Notes under the pieces: model-generated
Databases searched by the model: none
Seen by the model: the letters and a program-made list of their open reading frames with translations, nothing else
What the model was told of the DNA's origin: nothing
NCBI GenBank assembly: GCA_964616015.1
Contig: CAZTTC010000050.1
Location: 1 to 16,809, forward strand
DNA: 16,809 bases
DNA from: Methylibium sp964616015
Lineage (GTDB): Bacteria > Pseudomonadota > Gammaproteobacteria > Burkholderiales > Burkholderiaceae_C
Direction: 5' to 3'
Translations under genes and position numbers: made by a program
Part shown: one piece after another, positions 14,536 through 16,809 of the stretch
How positions within the stretch are numbered: the first letter of the stretch is position 1
Layout: each line of letters starts with the position of its first letter

Positions 14536-14635
14536 CGTGGGACGACTTTGGACGCTAAGTCCTTGTCCCTACAGCGAAATCGGATTGTTCTGGGATGGCC
14601 GGAGACACCGTGGGACGATCTTGAACTATTCCCAC
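14536..14635. other. Candidate attachment site at the 3' end of guaA
   Basis: The decamer CGTGGGACGA occurs twice, at 14536-14545 and 14609-14618, 73 bp apart. The second copy forms an inverted repeat with guaA: GTGGGA (14610-14615) and TCCCAC (14630-14635) around a 14-bp spacer that contains the guaA stop codon. Tyrosine recombinase core sites are usually imperfect inverted repeats of this size, and the 3' end of guaA is a known island insertion point. No second copy of the guaA end was found in the window, so the exact core cannot be fixed. The inverted repeat could instead be a terminator stem. Confidence 0.4.
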
Positions 14636-16218
14636 TCGATCGTGGCAGGTGGCTTGGACGATACGTCATAGGTTACGCGGTTGATGCCGCGCACCTCGTT
14701 GATGATGCGACCGCTCGTCCGCTTCAGCAGGCCGTAGGGCAGTTCGGCCCAGTCGGCGGTCATGAAATCGCTGGTCTGGACGGCACGCAGCGCGACGACG
14801 TGGTCGTAGGTCCGGCCGTCGCCCATCACGCCGACACTCTTGACCGGCAGGAAGACGGCGAAGGCCTGGCTGGTCAGCTCGTACCAGGACTTCCCCGTGG
14901 CCGGGTCGACGGTGTTGCGCAGTTCCTCGATGAAGATCGCGTCGGCGCGCCGCAGCAGATCCGCATACTCCTTCTTGACTTCGCCCAGGATGCGCACGCC
15001 CAGCCCAGGCCCCGGGAAGGGATGGCGGTAGACCATCTCCGGCGGCAGGCCGAGCGCCACGCCCAGCTCGCGCACCTCGTCCTTGAACAGCTCGCGCAGC
15101 GGCTCCAGCAGCTTCAGCCCCAGCGTCTCGGGCAGGCCGCCGACGTTGTGATGACTCTTGATCGAGGTCGCCTTCTTCGTCTTGGCGCCGCCGGACTCGA
15201 TGACGTCCGGGTAGATCGTGCCCTGGGCCAGCCACTTGGCCTGCTTCAACTTGCCCGCCTCGCGCTGGAAGACCTCGACGAACTCGCGGCCGATGATCTT
15301 GCGCTTGGCTTCGGGGTCCGACACGCCCTTCAGCTGGCCGAGAAACTGCTCGCTCGCATCGACATGCACCACCTTCGCATGCAGCCGGCCCGCGAACATC
15401 TCCATCACCATCGCCCCTTCGTTCAGGCGCAGCAGGCCATGGTCGACGAACACGCAGGTGAGCTGGTCGCCGATCGCGCGGTGGATCAGTGCCGCCGCCA
15501 CGCTGGAATCGACGCCACCGGACAGACCGAGGATCACCTCCTCGTCGCCGACCTGCTCGCGGATGCGCGCGACGGCCTCGCCGATGTAGTCGCCCATCAC
15601 CCAGTCGGGCCGCGCTTTCGCGATGTCGAGCACGAAGCGGTTCAGCAGCGCCCGACCCTGCACGGTGTGCGTGACCTCGGGATGGAACTGCACGCCGTAG
15701 TAGCCGCGCGACTCGTCGGCCATGCCGGCGATCGGGCACGAGGGCGTCGAAGCCATCAGCTTGAAGCCCGGCGGCAGCTTCGTCACCTTGTCGCCATGGC
15801 TCATCCAGACCTTCAGCATGCCGTGACCCTCGGCCGTGGCGAAGTCCTCGATGCCCTTGAGCAACGCGGTGTGGCCGTGGGCCCTCACCTCCGCGTAGCC
15901 GAACTCGCGGTGCGTGCTGGCCTCGACCTCGCCGCCCTGCTGCACCGTCATCGTGAACATGCCGTAGCAGATGCCGAGGACGGGAATCCCCAGATCCCAC
16001 ACCGCCTGCGGCGCCCGCAGGTCCTGCGCCTCGTAGGTGCTGGCGTGGCTGCCGCTGAGGATGATGCCTTTCAGCCCGTCCCGCGCGAGCTCGCGGATGA
16101 AATCGTCCGACACGTCATTCGGATGGATCTCGCAGTAGACATGCGCCTCGCGCACACGCCGTGCGATCAGTTGCGTGACCTGGGAGCCGAAGTCGAGGAT
16201 GAGGATCTTGTCGTGCAT
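14626..16218 (-). CDS. guaA: GMP synthase (glutamine-hydrolysing)
   Basis: A 530-residue cytoplasmic enzyme that aminates XMP to GMP using ATP and glutamine, the last step of GMP synthesis. Residues 1-200 are a class I glutamine amidotransferase with C84 (GICYGM), H179 and E181 (QFHPEVTHT). Residues about 205-400 are the ATP pyrophosphatase domain with the PP-loop SGGVDSS (233-239). The C-terminal dimerisation domain ends with the conserved TIEWE. Length and domain order are normal, and the coding sequence is complete even though an integrase lies next to its 3' end, as expected when an island restores the gene end on insertion. It starts 13 nt after the MFS gene stop on the same strand and has only a weak ribosome-binding site. 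Confidence 0.98.
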   Translation of the reverse strand: MHDKILILDFGSQVTQLIARRVREAHVYCEIHPNDVSDDFIRELARDGLKGIILSGSHASTYEAQDLRAPQAVWDLGIPVLGICYGMFTMTVQQGGEVEASTHREFGYAEVRAHGHTALLKGIEDFATAEGHGMLKVWMSHGDKVTKLPPGFKLMASTPSCPIAGMADESRGYYGVQFHPEVTHTVQGRALLNRFVLDIAKARPDWVMGDYIGEAVARIREQVGDEEVILGLSGGVDSSVAAALIHRAIGDQLTCVFVDHGLLRLNEGAMVMEMFAGRLHAKVVHVDASEQFLGQLKGVSDPEAKRKIIGREFVEVFQREAGKLKQAKWLAQGTIYPDVIESGGAKTKKATSIKSHHNVGGLPETLGLKLLEPLRELFKDEVRELGVALGLPPEMVYRHPFPGPGLGVRILGEVKKEYADLLRRADAIFIEELRNTVDPATGKSWYELTSQAFAVFLPVKSVGVMGDGRTYDHVVALRAVQTSDFMTADWAELPYGLLKRTSGRIINEVRGINRVTYDVSSKPPATIEWE

Positions 16219-16231
16219 GGGTGGCAGGCGT

Positions 16232-16809
16232 TCAGGAAGTCAGGCCGCCCGAGCCGGCGGCCGTCGGGGCGTGCAGTGGCGCGCTGCGGTCCGGGCGGAA
16301 ATGCCGCCACGCCAGCAGCAGCGCCACGCCCTGCAGCAGGGCGCAGAAGTAGAACGGCGCGCCGAGGCGCCAGTCGCCCTGCGGCAGGTGCGAGACCAGG
16401 CCCAGCAGCGGCGCGCCGATGGCCGGTGCGGCCACCGCCATCAGGCTGTTGAGGGAGCTGACCGAGCCCATGGTGCGGCCCTGGATGCTGGCATCGGCGG
16501 CGCTCGAGACGATGCTCTGCAATGCCGCCGTGACGGTGAAGCCCAGCACGTTGACGAACACCACCGCGATCATCACCCAACCGTCGGCGGCCAGGCCCCA
16601 GGCGAGGTAGGCGCACGTCGACGACAACAGGCCGAGCAGCGCGAGCCGCTGCGCACTGAAGCGCTTGAGCAGGCGGCCGAGCAGCACGCCCTGCACCAGC
16701 GCCGACATCACGCCGACCGCGAACATCGACCAGCCGTTCTCCGCCGGGCCCCATCCGAACTTGAAGCTCGTGTACAGCACCCAGGTCGTGTACATCGTGA
16801 ACTGCGCGA
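16232..16809 (-). CDS. MFS transporter, TetA-like, C-terminal part
   Basis: The C-terminal 192 residues of a major facilitator superfamily transporter, cut by the right edge of the window. About six hydrophobic segments are visible, corresponding to the second half of a 12-helix protein. The pattern GWSMFAVGVMSALVQGVLLG, then LLKRFSAQRLALLGLLSS, and later SSAADASIQGRTMGSVSSLN is what I expect of the Tet/TCR drug-efflux branch. The frame stays open upstream of the ATG at 16795 (residues AQFT before it), so that Met is internal and the true start lies outside. Its stop is 13 nt before guaA, suggesting co-transcription; the substrate cannot be told. Confidence 0.88.
   Translation of the reverse strand, partial: AQFTMYTTWVLYTSFKFGWGPAENGWSMFAVGVMSALVQGVLLGRLLKRFSAQRLALLGLLSSTCAYLAWGLAADGWVMIAVVFVNVLGFTVTAALQSIVSSAADASIQGRTMGSVSSLNSLMAVAAPAIGAPLLGLVSHLPQGDWRLGAPFYFCALLQGVALLLAWRHFRPDRSAPLHAPTAAGSGGLTS

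Noticed and set aside
14482..16452. A very long + strand open frame opposite guaA
   Set aside because: It is the His/Arg/Leu-rich antisense of GuaA, a common effect of GC-rich codon use; guaA on the minus strand is unmistakable.
1..16809. CRISPR arrays, tRNA, rRNA or insertion sequences
   Set aside because: I saw no regularly spaced long repeats, no cloverleaf or rRNA-like stretch, and no transposase; the integrase is the only mobility gene.

Overview
The window is dense, GC-rich chromosomal DNA. The deduced proteins look like those of a betaproteobacterium of the order Burkholderiales, probably near the Rubrivivax/Leptothrix/Methylibium group. This placement rests on GC-rich codon use, the style of GuaA and the set of accessory families; no rRNA or tRNA is present to confirm it.

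Left part (1-8.5 kb). A DUF6544/DUF6920-like membrane-anchored protein and a LysE/RhtB-type exporter form a two-gene + strand unit. Next comes a minus-strand flavin disulfide oxidoreductase of the mercuric-reductase-like class. Divergent from it is a membrane-embedded AraC-type regulator with about seven predicted membrane segments. Between this regulator and the following gene (a sterol desaturase/fatty acid hydroxylase family protein, translationally coupled to a DUF2147 protein) lies a clean array of repeats spaced exactly 21 bp apart, the geometry expected of an AraC-family operator. A convergent minus-strand pair follows: an ArsR-type repressor fused to a rhodanese domain, then a TonB-like protein. 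A second sterol desaturase family gene is divergent from the ArsR-rhodanese gene, and the short gap between them holds a hyphenated palindrome overlapping a probable promoter.

Middle part (8.5-12.9 kb). A tight minus-strand operon carries chrB (chromate-responsive regulator), chrA (chromate efflux), an Fe/Mn superoxide dismutase fused to a rhodanese domain, and a Cj0069-family ATP-grasp protein. Junctions are ATGA overlaps or a 10-nt gap, so these four genes are very probably one transcript. The SOD-rhodanese protein looks like a fusion of the roles called ChrC (SOD) and ChrE (rhodanese) in known chromate determinants. Its superoxide dismutase half has lost several second-shell active-site residues.

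Right part (12.9-16.8 kb). A P4-type tyrosine recombinase lies next to the 3' end of guaA (GMP synthase), a known insertion point for genomic islands. The 226 bp between them is rich in repeats: four copies of a GATACCGTCA-type motif, two of CGTGGGACGA, and an inverted repeat around the guaA stop codon. The chromate operon directly behind the integrase is therefore likely to be island cargo, though no second attachment site is visible in the window. Upstream of guaA, 13 nt away on the same strand, is the end of an MFS transporter that runs off the right edge.
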